Of a DNA stretch of 64,000 bases, positions 18,266 to 27,196 are shown piece by piece. Under the pieces are notes generated by a model. The model saw only the letters and a program-made list of their open reading frames with translations. It did not search any database and was not told the DNA's origin. Each line of letters opens with the position of its first letter. Positions within the stretch are counted from its first letter, which is position 1. The stretch is taken from positions 3,412,001 to 3,476,000 of the forward strand of contig NZ_CP139420.1 in NCBI RefSeq assembly GCF_034119845.1, given 5' to 3'. The stretch comes from Flavobacterium sp. NG2 (GTDB lineage Bacteria > Bacteroidota > Bacteroidia > Flavobacteriales > Flavobacteriaceae). Made by a program: the position numbers and the translations under genes.

Positions 18266-21200
18266 TTAATCACACCATTTGTGAAGTATTTGCTCCAAAT
18301 CTGTAAAAATAATTGGCTTGGACAGGTAATCATTCATCCCATATTCAAAACACTTTTCTTTTTCACCAACCAATATTCCTGCAGTAAGTGCAATTATTGG
18401 AATTTTAGCAAATTTTTTATTTTTTCTAATTTCAGCAGTAGCTTCATATCCATTTTTAATTGGCATTTGAATATCCATAAAAATGAGATCAACATTTTTC
18501 ACATTACATTGTTCTATGGCTTCTTCACCATTATAGGCTTCATTAATTGTACAATTAGGAATTATTTTTTTGATTAATGTTTTAGCCAAAAGCATATTGA
18601 TTTTATTGTCTTCAACTAGCAAAACAGATTTAAAAGCTGGTATAATTACTCTATCTAAATGTTCCTCTTTTTCTTTTACAATATCTTCTGCACCTTCAGT
18701 AATTACAGTCTCAAATTGAATTGTAAAATAGAATTCACTTCCAACTCCAAATTTGGATTTTAATTCCAATCGACTCCCCATCAAACCTAACAATTGATTA
18801 GAAATAGCCAAGCCTAAACCTGTTCCTCCAAATTTTCTGCTAGTAGAATTATCTTCTTGAACAAAGGATTTAAATATTTTTTCATTGTTAAAGGACTTAA
18901 TTCCAATCCCTGTATCTTTAACCAAGAAATAAATCTGAGTAATTCCCTTAGCTTTTGAATTTTCCATTTTAACAATTAAGCTTACTTCACCTTTTTCTGT
19001 AAATTTTATAGCATTCCCTATCAAATTTACTAGAACCTGCTTTAATCGAACGGAATCAGCATATATTAATTGTGGAAGATTTTCATCAATATTAAATACC
19101 AAATCAATATTTTTCTGATGGGCTTGGTGTTTGAACAAATAAATTATCTGATAACATAGATCAACTAGATTAACTTCTTCTATTTCTAATTCTAAATTAC
19201 CTGATTCAATTTTAGAAAAATCAAGGACATCATTTACAATTTGCATCAAAGTAGTTGCTGACTCATTGATCGTTGCATAATATTCTTTTTGGTTTTCTAT
19301 AGAATTAGATTCCATTAACAGATGAGAAAAACCAATAATTCCGTTTAAAGGTGTTCGAATCTCATGGCTCATATTAGCCAGGAAGTCGGTTTTTGCTTTG
19401 TTGGCAGCTTCTGCTTGTTCTTTGGCCTTTTTAATTTCATTTTCCATTAGTTTTTGCCCAGTAATATCAATAAAACTAATAACAATTTCATCAATATCTC
19501 CACTCTCATTCCATAATGGAAAACCGTTTACTAAGACCCACTTACTTTTATTTAAAGGAGTATTTTTAAATTTTCCAACTAAATTTTTAATCGGTTTATT
19601 AGTCTTTAATATTTGATTTACAGGATTTGTATCAACAGAAATTACATTTTCATATTCGTCGTAAAAAACAAGTTTTGTTTCAATATTTTGTAAAGACTCT
19701 TTATCCTCAAAATTTACATTAAATAATTCTGCTGCTTTATTATTTTGCATTATAATAGTACATTCAGCACTATAAACTATAATTGCTGCCTCAAGATTAC
19801 TTAACAAACCACGGTATCTTTTTTTACTTTTTATAAGCGATTCTTCAATTTTCTTTGTCTTCGTTACTTCTCTAGAAAGACAAATAAACATCGTGTCTTT
19901 AAATTCTTTATTGTCTAATCTTGAGATCGAAAGCTCAAACCAATGTTTCCCAATGGGTAACTCTAGCATATATTGTTTCCCTGTTGAATATCCATGTTCA
20001 TAGGCTTCTAATAGTGCTGCTTCACACACTTTCGCTGCATCAGGAGGTAATATATCCACATAGGGCTTTCCTATAAATTGTTCCGAAGGAACAGTTAATA
20101 GTTCATCTCGATGTGAATGATAATTTTTTATAATTCCATCACCCCCAATTTCAAATAATAAATCCGGTAAGGCATTAAAAACTCCTTCTAATTTTTTATT
20201 TACTTTTTTAAATTCTTCTTCAGTTTTTTTAAGTTCTGTTATATCTAACATAGAACCAATAATCCGTATTGGCTCGCCTAAATCATTGCGCATAATAATA
20301 ATTCGTTCATAAAAATCGCCATAATTACCATCTTTTTTTAAAAATCGAAATTCCCCCGACCAAGATTTAGCTTGACTATTATAAGCCTCTTCTATAGACT
20401 CAATAATTCTGACTTTATCATCGGGATGTAGTTTTGACCTCCATACTAATCTACTTTCTTTAGCCAAACATTCTCTCTTCAAATCTCCAAGTATTTCATC
20501 ATGTACGTTATTATGCCAACTTTTATTTGTGACCAAATCTAATTCAAACACCACATCATTTGTGGCCGATGAAATCATTTCGAACCTTTCATTCGATTTT
20601 CTTAATTCTTCTTCTGTAATTTTACTTTGGGTAATATCTGTCAAAGTTGCAATATAGCCCACCAATTCATTTTCAGAATTGTACTCAGGCACTCCAATAC
20701 CTAATGCCCAAATATAACTTCCGTCAGGATAGACAAAACGACATTCATCTGATTGTTTTTCTTTTTTCTCAATCATTTGAGTCCAAAGTTTGACTACCCT
20801 CTCAACATCATCAGGATGTACTGCATCAAACCAACCATTATTTTGAATTTGCTCAAAGGATAGTCCTGTCATCGATTTAGTATTCGAATTAACATATGTA
20901 ATATTACCTTCTAAATCTGCTCGAACGATGGCAACAGGAGAAATTTCGGCAAGGGTATGATACCTTTGTTCACTTTCAATTAAATCTTTTTCTATTTTTT
21001 GCCTTTGTAGTTCTTTTTCAAATAACTCTAAAGCAAATGAAACATCACCAGTAGCTTCATCCAGCAACTCCTCTTCTTCTTTATCGAAAAAACCAACTTC
21101 GTCTGAATAAAATATAAAAAGTCCTACTGTTTCTCCAAATTTTTTAATAGGCAATGACATAACAGAACGAAAACCTCTCTTAAGAACTTCAGTTTTCCAA

Positions 21201-22810
21201 GGTGCCATATAAATATCGTTCTCAATATCATTACATACCACATTACGTCCTTCACGCAAACTAGTTCCAGCAGGTCCTTTTCCTTCTGGAACATTACCTT
21301 CAATAGTTACTGTTTTTAATATATCAATATAACCATTATCCTCACCAGCAGACATTACTGGTACAAAATGTTTGGTCTGATGATCCAATAAACCAATACA
21401 AGCCATTTTAAACTTCCCTATATTGACTGCGATATCACAAGCGTTTCTAAACAAACTTTCTTGATCAGTGGTTTGAACAATCATTTGATTAATTTGACTT
21501 ATAAAGTAATAGAGTCGACGCGATTTTTCAAGTTTTAGTGTCGCATTAACTTTTTGTGTAATATCAGTAATTATACCGTGACATATAACAGAACCATCAG
21601 GTTCAAGAACGGGTAAAGAATGTACTTCATGCCACACTATCCCTTTTATAGGATGAATAAATCTATATTCACAATGCAACGGTACTAATTCTGACTTTGT
21701 TTTGTGGATATTCTCCATCAAAAACATTTTGTCTTCTGGATAAATAGAATCAAAAATGATATTAGCATCCTTCTCAATAGCTTTATATTGAAATCCAAAA
21801 ATATCTTTTAAGGCCTCACTCATATAAGGAAAACTTATACTACCATCTGTAGTTTGTCTCATTGAATAAATTAACCCCGGAGAAGTTGCTGCTATTTTAA
21901 TAAATTTATCTCTTTCGTCTAGTAAACTAGTGGTAATCTGCTCTCTCTCTGTAACATCTCTAAGATTCACTACGATACCATTAATGACACCATCATTCAA
22001 TTTATTGTTTATTGTACCTTCTAACCAAATATAATGTCCCTCTTGATGTTTTACTTGAAATAAAACAGGAATATTAAGATTAGGATTCGCTAATGATTCT
22101 TTAACTTTTTGCTGAGTATATTCAATAAAATCAGGATGTAAATGTACTAAGGCTGATGATTCTTTCTCCTTATCAAAAGACATGCCTGTGATTTTTTCTG
22201 AAGAAGCCGTTCTAAAAATAACTTTCATATTTTCATCAACCACCGAAATAATCTCATCATTATTTTCAACTAAAGCTCTAAATCGTTTTTCACTCTCAAT
22301 AATTAAATTTTGAGCTTTTTTTTGTAAAGTGACATCTTTAAAAAATATTAATAATCCATTAGGAGACGGATAAATTAAATTTTCAAACCATAAATCATAT
22401 GGTTCGTAATATTCTTCAATATGAATTTTCTTTTGTGTCTTAACTGCCTCATAATAGGCTTTATAAAACGGCTTGTCTATTCCTTCAGGAAACTCACTCC
22501 AAATATACTTTCCTATCAAACTATTAGGTTCTCTACCAAAAATATCTCCTGCCTTCTTATTGACATAAGTATAGCACCAATTTTTATCTAACGAAACAAA
22601 TGCATCAGTAATACTTTCAAAAATATTAGTTAATATCTCATTATCGTTTAAATTCCCTCCTATTACTGGGGGATCATTTTCAGAAAACAGATTAGTTTTC
22701 GATTCCAAAACTTTATTTTGCTCTATTAAATCATTAATAAGCTCATTCTGTTCTTTAATCTTTAACTCCAGTTCATCATAAGTAGGTAAATTTCCGTTCA
22801 TATCATCCAT
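18266..22810 (-). CDS. Hybrid sensor histidine kinase with seven PAS domains and a GAF domain
   Basis: 1514 residues, no membrane segment visible. A short coiled coil (about 10-35) is followed by three PAS/PAC units (about 60-420), a GAF domain (about 430-600), four more PAS/PAC units (about 610-1125), a HisKA domain with phospho-acceptor His1149 in MSHEIRTPLNG, a HATPase domain, and a C-terminal receiver whose phospho-acceptor is Asp1446 in FMDIQMP. It is probably a cytoplasmic multi-input sensor. No separate response regulator or HPt gene is adjacent, so the output partner is encoded elsewhere. Confidence 0.93.
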   Translation of the reverse strand: MDDMNGNLPTYDELELKIKEQNELINDLIEQNKVLESKTNLFSENDPPVIGGNLNDNEILTNIFESITDAFVSLDKNWCYTYVNKKAGDIFGREPNSLIGKYIWSEFPEGIDKPFYKAYYEAVKTQKKIHIEEYYEPYDLWFENLIYPSPNGLLIFFKDVTLQKKAQNLIIESEKRFRALVENNDEIISVVDENMKVIFRTASSEKITGMSFDKEKESSALVHLHPDFIEYTQQKVKESLANPNLNIPVLFQVKHQEGHYIWLEGTINNKLNDGVINGIVVNLRDVTEREQITTSLLDERDKFIKIAATSPGLIYSMRQTTDGSISFPYMSEALKDIFGFQYKAIEKDANIIFDSIYPEDKMFLMENIHKTKSELVPLHCEYRFIHPIKGIVWHEVHSLPVLEPDGSVICHGIITDITQKVNATLKLEKSRRLYYFISQINQMIVQTTDQESLFRNACDIAVNIGKFKMACIGLLDHQTKHFVPVMSAGEDNGYIDILKTVTIEGNVPEGKGPAGTSLREGRNVVCNDIENDIYMAPWKTEVLKRGFRSVMSLPIKKFGETVGLFIFYSDEVGFFDKEEEELLDEATGDVSFALELFEKELQRQKIEKDLIESEQRYHTLAEISPVAIVRADLEGNITYVNSNTKSMTGLSFEQIQNNGWFDAVHPDDVERVVKLWTQMIEKKEKQSDECRFVYPDGSYIWALGIGVPEYNSENELVGYIATLTDITQSKITEEELRKSNERFEMISSATNDVVFELDLVTNKSWHNNVHDEILGDLKRECLAKESRLVWRSKLHPDDKVRIIESIEEAYNSQAKSWSGEFRFLKKDGNYGDFYERIIIMRNDLGEPIRIIGSMLDITELKKTEEEFKKVNKKLEGVFNALPDLLFEIGGDGIIKNYHSHRDELLTVPSEQFIGKPYVDILPPDAAKVCEAALLEAYEHGYSTGKQYMLELPIGKHWFELSISRLDNKEFKDTMFICLSREVTKTKKIEESLIKSKKRYRGLLSNLEAAIIVYSAECTIIMQNNKAAELFNVNFEDKESLQNIETKLVFYDEYENVISVDTNPVNQILKTNKPIKNLVGKFKNTPLNKSKWVLVNGFPLWNESGDIDEIVISFIDITGQKLMENEIKKAKEQAEAANKAKTDFLANMSHEIRTPLNGIIGFSHLLMESNSIENQKEYYATINESATTLMQIVNDVLDFSKIESGNLELEIEEVNLVDLCYQIIYLFKHQAHQKNIDLVFNIDENLPQLIYADSVRLKQVLVNLIGNAIKFTEKGEVSLIVKMENSKAKGITQIYFLVKDTGIGIKSFNNEKIFKSFVQEDNSTSRKFGGTGLGLAISNQLLGLMGSRLELKSKFGVGSEFYFTIQFETVITEGAEDIVKEKEEHLDRVIIPAFKSVLLVEDNKINMLLAKTLIKKIIPNCTINEAYNGEEAIEQCNVKNVDLIFMDIQMPIKNGYEATAEIRKNKKFAKIPIIALTAGILVGEKEKCFEYGMNDYLSKPIIFTDLEQILHKWCD

Positions 22811-22959
22811 TTATAATCCACATTTAATTCTTTCTACAACAAAGAGTTAAATATAAGTTTTTTAAACAATAAAAATCAACATTTCTCTAATAAAAATCAA
22901 CATTTTTAAGACAACGACTACATCTATAACTTATTAATGTTATGTTAAAAACAAAATAC

Positions 22960-22992
22960 TTGTATATACAAATAAAAAAAGTGTTACATTTG
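22960..22992 (+). promoter_or_regulatory. MarR-operon promoter with overlapping palindromic operator
   Basis: The perfect 12-bp palindrome TTGTATATACAA (22960-22971) covers the expected -33 element, and TACATTTG (22985-22992) is the -7 element 22 bases on. A MarR dimer bound here would block the promoter, so autorepression is likely. Confidence 0.65.
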
Positions 22993-23017
22993 TACCAACA
23001 AATAAAATCAGTTAGGC

Positions 23018-23473
23018 ATGAAGATTGAAGACATAACTAAAACAAACGGTATTTTGAACGATTCAACAAGAGTCATATTGAATATTATGTACACCGAAAA
23101 AGTCATAGTGGAACATTTTAGCGAAATACTAAAACCTTACGATCTTTCAGGTGAACAATACAATGTACTAAGGATTTTAAGAGGTCAAAAAGGAACACCC
23201 GCTAATATGTGTTTGATACAAGAACGCATGATAGCAAAAACCAGTAATACCACCCGATTAGTTGATAAGTTATTATTAAAAGAATTGGTTACTCGCAAAG
23301 TTTGCCCAGATAACCGACGCAAAATAGAAGTCCTAATCACACAAAAAGGATTGGATATCCTAGCCGAATTAGACCCAAAAGTAATCGAACACGAGAATAC
23401 TTTTGCTAAAAAACTAACAGCCCAGGAGCTACATCAATTAAACGAATTATTAGAAAAATACAGAAATAAATAA
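23018..23473 (+). CDS. MarR-family transcriptional regulator
   Basis: 151 residues with the winged-helix core LSGEQYNVLRILRGQKG, a recognition helix in ERMIAKTSNTTRLVDKLLLKELVTR and the wing CPDNRRKIEVLITQKG. It probably represses its own operon, which continues with a nitroreductase 11 bp downstream and a YceI protein. This order suggests a response to electrophiles, quinones or nitro compounds. Confidence 0.9.
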   Translation: MKIEDITKTNGILNDSTRVILNIMYTEKVIVEHFSEILKPYDLSGEQYNVLRILRGQKGTPANMCLIQERMIAKTSNTTRLVDKLLLKELVTRKVCPDNRRKIEVLITQKGLDILAELDPKVIEHENTFAKKLTAQELHQLNELLEKYRNK

Positions 23474-23483
23474 TCCACAAATC

Positions 23484-24116
23484 ATGAGTACATTTATAGA
23501 ACACCAGAACTGGAGATACGCAACAAAAAAATTTGATGCCACAAAAAAAATTACAAACGAGGATTTATCCATCTTAAAAGAAGCAATTCGCTTAAGTTCT
23601 TCCTCCTATGGATTACAACCCTACAAAGTATTAATTGTAGAAAATCCAGAACTAAGAGCAAAAATCCAACCAGCAGCTTGGGGACAATCGCAAATCGTAG
23701 ATGCTTCTCATCTAATTGTCTTTGCGAATATGACTACTATGACTGAAACTGAGATTGACAATTACCTAAAAAACATTAGCGATATTAGAGAAATACCTTT
23801 AGAATCAATTGCTGGATATGCTGATTTCATGAAGTCTAAAATACTAACTTTAAGTGCCGAAACTAGCAACATATGGGCTTCAAAACAAACCTATCTTGCT
23901 ATGGGGAATCTTCTTAATGCAGCTGCCGAACTCAAAATCGATGTTACTCCAATGGAAGGTTTTGTTCCCGCACAAGTAAATGAAATTTTAGGGCTTGACA
24001 AACTTAATTTAAATGCAAGTCTAATTGCTACATTAGGATACAGACACAGTGAAGACCTAACACAACATTACAAGAAAGTCAGAAAATCACAAGAAGAATT
24101 ATTCATAACAATATAA
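23484..24116 (+). CDS. NAD(P)H-dependent nitroreductase-family flavoprotein
   Basis: 210 residues. The family's FMN-contacting RYATKKFD at the start and the SSSSYGLQPYKVLIV and PMEGFVP segments match the NfsB-like oxygen-insensitive nitroreductase fold. It would reduce quinones or nitroaromatics using NAD(P)H and FMN in the cytoplasm. It is the second gene of the MarR operon. Confidence 0.87.
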   Translation: MSTFIEHQNWRYATKKFDATKKITNEDLSILKEAIRLSSSSYGLQPYKVLIVENPELRAKIQPAAWGQSQIVDASHLIVFANMTTMTETEIDNYLKNISDIREIPLESIAGYADFMKSKILTLSAETSNIWASKQTYLAMGNLLNAAAELKIDVTPMEGFVPAQVNEILGLDKLNLNASLIATLGYRHSEDLTQHYKKVRKSQEELFITI

Positions 24117-24154
24117 ATTATCAACTATAAACAATTTTAAACACTAAAAAAAAA

Positions 24155-24721
24155 ATGAAAAATTTAAAAACAATCGCTTTAGCACTAGTAGTCGCTTTCT
24201 CTTCAGTAGCCGTTTCGGCACAATCTAAAAAAATCGATGCCTCAAAAAGTACCATCAACTGGGTTGGTAAAAAAGTAACAGGAAAGCACAATGGTACCGT
24301 AAACTTCAAAGAAGGACAATTAATCTTTAAAGGAAATAACGTTGCAGGAGGTTCTTTTACTGTCGATATGACTTCATTAACAGCTACTGACCTTAGCGGT
24401 GAATACCAAGGAAAATTAAACGGTCACCTGAAGTCTGAAGATTTCTTTGGAACCGAAAAATTCCCAACATCCAATTTAGTTTTCAAAAAAATAGCAACCA
24501 AAGCTAATGGTGTTTATTCTGTAACTGCTGATTTAACTATCAAAGGAAAAACAAATCCAGTAAACTTCGATTTAACCGTAAAAGGAAATACAGCAACAAC
24601 TAAATTCAATGTTGACAGAACAAAATATGACATCAAATACGGTTCAGGAAGTTTCTTTGACAACCTAGGAGACAAAGCTATTTCAGACGAATTCGAATTA
24701 GAAGTTGCTCTACAATTCTAA
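24155..24721 (+). CDS. YceI-family secreted lipid-binding-like protein
   Basis: 188 residues with a signal peptide ending near VSA-Q. The mature part is a YceI lipocalin-like barrel (KIDASKSTINWVGKK, GTEKFPTSNLVFKKI, DRTKYDIKYGSGSFF). YceI proteins bind polyisoprenoid or other lipids in the periplasm. It is the last gene after MarR and nitroreductase and ends at a strong terminator. It is a different branch from the two YceI paralogs at 38-41 kb. Confidence 0.9.
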   Translation: MKNLKTIALALVVAFSSVAVSAQSKKIDASKSTINWVGKKVTGKHNGTVNFKEGQLIFKGNNVAGGSFTVDMTSLTATDLSGEYQGKLNGHLKSEDFFGTEKFPTSNLVFKKIATKANGVYSVTADLTIKGKTNPVNFDLTVKGNTATTKFNVDRTKYDIKYGSGSFFDNLGDKAISDEFELEVALQF

Positions 24722-24745
24722 TATTTCAACAGTATTTTTAATTCC

Positions 24746-24783
24746 AAAAGCCATTTGAAGGGTAACTTTCAAATGGCTTTTTT
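24746..24783 (+). terminator. Rho-independent terminator of the MarR-YceI operon
   Basis: AAAGCCATTTGAA pairs with TTCAAATGGCTTT across a short loop and is followed by a run of T. It lies 25 bp after the YceI stop. Confidence 0.9.
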
Positions 24784-24901
24784 GTATAACCTAATCCCAT
24801 TTATCCTTAGAATTTACTCTAAAGTAAATTTTATTGCTTTTTAAATTCTAAATATAAATGGTATAAATTAGGAGCATACGATTTCGGTCACAATAACTTC
24901 T

Positions 24902-24976
24902 GCTCCCGCTGTACGTTACAATCTTTTCCTTTTTAAAGAAAAAAGGAAAAGGATTTTCACTTCCATCGCGGCTAGG
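24902..24976 (-). repeat. Palindromic dispersed element, copy B
   Basis: On the minus strand the flanks read GATGGAAGTGAAAATCCTTT and AAGATTGTAACGTACAGC, matching copy A. The central stem here is an unrelated CTTTTCCTTTTT / AAAAAGGAAAAG hairpin. It sits in the 452-base gap before the PhnA-like gene, where nothing else is recognisable apart from the terminator at 24746. Confidence 0.7.
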
Positions 24977-25173
24977 ATTCCCGTTTTTATTTCCAATTTG
25001 ACATTATGCAGCAAATCTAAGATTGCAGTAGAGATGCTACCCAGAGAGACAAACTGCTGTGGTTCTCACCCCTTACAACATCATATCATTTGCCAAAACC
25101 ATATTTCACAATTCAAAACTACCTTGCAATACGTCAAGAATAAACGTATTTTAGCCAAAAATAAAACCCAACA

Positions 25174-25752
25174 ATGAGTATAGATAGAGAACTAAATAAA
25201 CGCAGTGGATCCCAATGCGAATTATGTGCCGCAACCGAAAACCTTAAAGTATATACCGTATTACCAACACAAAAAGGAGGTCTTGACGAAAACATTTACG
25301 CTTGTAGTACTTGTATAGACCAAATAGAAACAGCAGGTAGCGAAGACCTAAACCATTGGAGGTGTTTAAATGATAGTATGTGGAGTGAACACATCCCAGT
25401 TCAAGTAGTGGCTTGGAGAATGTTAAGCCGTTTGCGTTCAGCAGGATGGCCACAAGAATTATTAGAACAAATGTACCTTGACGAAGATACGCTAGCCTGG
25501 GCACAAGCTACTGGTGAAGGCGAAGATGACGAAAACAAAATCATACACCGCGATAGCAACGGAGTAATCCTAGAACATGGAGATTCGGTTGTTTTAATCA
25601 AAGATTTAAAAGTAAAAGGCTCTAGCATGGTAGCTAAACAAGGAACCGCTGTTCGCAACATCCGCCTAGACCATGAAAACGCTGAATATATTGAAGGAAA
25701 AGTCGATGGACAAACAATAGTTATCATCACACAATATGTGAAGAAAACCTAG
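25174..25752 (+). CDS. PhnA/YjdM-like zinc-ribbon protein
   Basis: 192 residues. The N-terminal part has paired cysteines (CELC near residue 15, CSTC near residue 44) that look like a zinc ribbon, a helical middle domain, and a C-terminal PhnA domain with DSNGVILEHGDSVVLIKDLKVKG. Despite the historical phosphonate name, the family has no established phosphonoacetate hydrolase role. It appears monocistronic. Confidence 0.85.
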   Translation: MSIDRELNKRSGSQCELCAATENLKVYTVLPTQKGGLDENIYACSTCIDQIETAGSEDLNHWRCLNDSMWSEHIPVQVVAWRMLSRLRSAGWPQELLEQMYLDEDTLAWAQATGEGEDDENKIIHRDSNGVILEHGDSVVLIKDLKVKGSSMVAKQGTAVRNIRLDHENAEYIEGKVDGQTIVIITQYVKKT

Positions 25753-25782
25753 TCTTTTTTTAAAGTTTTCAGTCTCAGTCTC

Positions 25783-25824
25783 AGTTTTCAGTCCTAGGAA
25801 TCCTGTAAACTGCGACTGAAAACT
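25783..25824. terminator. Hairpin between convergent genes
   Basis: AGTTTTCAGTC (25783-25793) and GACTGAAAACT (25814-25824) form an 11-bp stem with a 20-base loop between the PhnA-like gene and the trmL stop codon. It probably acts in either direction, though no strong T-run follows. Confidence 0.5.
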
Positions 25825-26275
25825 ACTTCAATCCAATCTGTCTCTTAGCCTCCCCTATCACAAAAGCTACCGAATTGGCAATATTAAAACTCCTAATTTT
25901 ATTCGACATCGGGATGGTTAGATGATTTTCGAATTGCGCCAAAACTTCTTTACTCAAACCCACACTTTCTTTCCCAAAAACCAACCAATCACCCTCTTGG
26001 AATTCGGTTTCTAAATAAGACTTGTCCGCATGAGAACTCATCAAAAAAACTCGAGATAAATCTGGAATTTGAGCTTTCCATTCGGCTACATTTTGGTATT
26101 CCGTCACATCAAGGTGCACCCAATAATCTAAGCCAGAACGTTTCAAATTCTTATCATTGATGACAAATCCAAAAGGATGAATCAAATGTAACCTACTCTC
26201 AGTTCCTACACAAAGCCTGCCTATATTTCCTGTATTATTAGGGATTTCAGGTTCTACTAAAACAATGTTTAACAT
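25823..26275 (-). CDS. trmL: tRNA (cytidine/uridine-34-2'-O)-methyltransferase
   Basis: 150 residues, a complete SPOUT methyltransferase. The knot motifs are NNTGNIGRLC near the start, VFGKESVGL in the middle and IPMSNKIRSFNIANSVAFVIGEA at the end. TrmL methylates the wobble ribose of tRNA-Leu isoacceptors. Confidence 0.93.
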   Translation of the reverse strand: MLNIVLVEPEIPNNTGNIGRLCVGTESRLHLIHPFGFVINDKNLKRSGLDYWVHLDVTEYQNVAEWKAQIPDLSRVFLMSSHADKSYLETEFQEGDWLVFGKESVGLSKEVLAQFENHLTIPMSNKIRSFNIANSVAFVIGEAKRQIGLK

Positions 26276-26320
26276 TAGTATTATTTGTTTAATTTCTTTT
26301 TTTGATTAACTGTTTAACCC

Positions 26321-26458
26321 AAAGTCCGCATTAGGATTTTATGGACTTTTATCACGCAGATGAGGCAGATTTCCGCAAATTTTATGCTACAAAACAATTA
26401 AAAAATCTGTGTAAATCCGTTTTATCGGTGTTATCCGTGTTTCAATGCGTAATCTAGG
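26321..26458 (-). repeat. Dispersed repeat of about 130 bp, copy 2
   Basis: Reading leftward it shows CCTAGATTACGCATTG, then ACACGGATAACACCGATA, TTTACACAGATTTTTTAATT, TCTGCCTCATCTGCGTGA and AAAGTCC. This is the same block order as copy 1 at 13939-14067. It fills most of the gap between trmL and the pseudouridine synthase gene. Confidence 0.75.
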
Positions 26459-26459
26459 C

Positions 26460-27026
26460 TTAATTGAATCCATTCACTTCAATTACTTCACCTGCTTTCA
26501 ATTCGTTTAAATGTACTTTCCCTATTCGCACTCGTACTAATCGTAAGGTAGGAAACCCAACAGCAGCAGTCATTTTTCGCACCTGACGAAACTTTCCTTC
26601 ATTGACCGTTATCGAAGCCCATGATGTAGGCCCATGACGATCATCGCGAATCTTCTTCCCTCGGGGTCCAAAATCAGGTATCTCAGTAACCAATCGGGCA
26701 TCACATTTTTTGGTGATATATTTCCCGCCGTCAAAACCTATTTCCACCCCTTTTTTCAAAGCTTCAATGGCTTCTTGCGTGATGACACCATCAACCTGAA
26801 CAAAATATTCTTTATCCACTTTTTTAGACCGAATCATTTCGCTCATCTTTCCATCTGTAGTCAACAACAATAAGCCTTCTGAATCTTCATCCAAACGACC
26901 TATAGCCATCGTGCCCTCTGGAAAATCATACAATTCCCCCAAAAGCTTCTTCTTGCGCTTTAACTCATAAATAAACTGACTTAAATAACCGTACGGTTTA
27001 TGGAGGATGAAATGGCGGTGGGACAT
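26460..27026 (-). CDS. rluE: Ribosomal large-subunit pseudouridine synthase, RluE type
   Basis: 188 residues. The catalytic motif GRLDEDSEGLLLLT carries the essential aspartate, and the N-terminal HKPYGYLSQF and C-terminal FRQVRKMTAAVGFPTLRLVRVRIG motifs are typical of the RsuA/RluE group. There is no S4 domain. It would convert a uridine of 23S rRNA to pseudouridine; RluE (U2457) is the best guess by size and motif. Confidence 0.88.
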   Translation of the reverse strand: MSHRHFILHKPYGYLSQFIYELKRKKKLLGELYDFPEGTMAIGRLDEDSEGLLLLTTDGKMSEMIRSKKVDKEYFVQVDGVITQEAIEALKKGVEIGFDGGKYITKKCDARLVTEIPDFGPRGKKIRDDRHGPTSWASITVNEGKFRQVRKMTAAVGFPTLRLVRVRIGKVHLNELKAGEVIEVNGFN

Positions 27027-27149
27027 GGATTCTAAATTGTTTGAGACTGCAAAAATGCAAATTTAATTACACAATCCCAGTTTTAATTCCATATTCCAAT
27101 TATGGAAATCCGTAATGAAAAACAAGATTTTATACTAATATTTACATTA

Positions 27150-27167
27150 AGTAGTATGTAAACTACT
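27150..27167. promoter_or_regulatory. Inverted repeat upstream of cas1
   Basis: AGTAGT and ACTACT form perfect 6-bp arms around 6 bases, ending 29 bp before the cas1 ATG. It lies where a repressor or the start site would be. No clear TAnnTTTG was identified here, so its role is uncertain. Confidence 0.35.
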
Positions 27168-27196
27168 CCTATTCAGTAATTTTTAAAACTAACATT

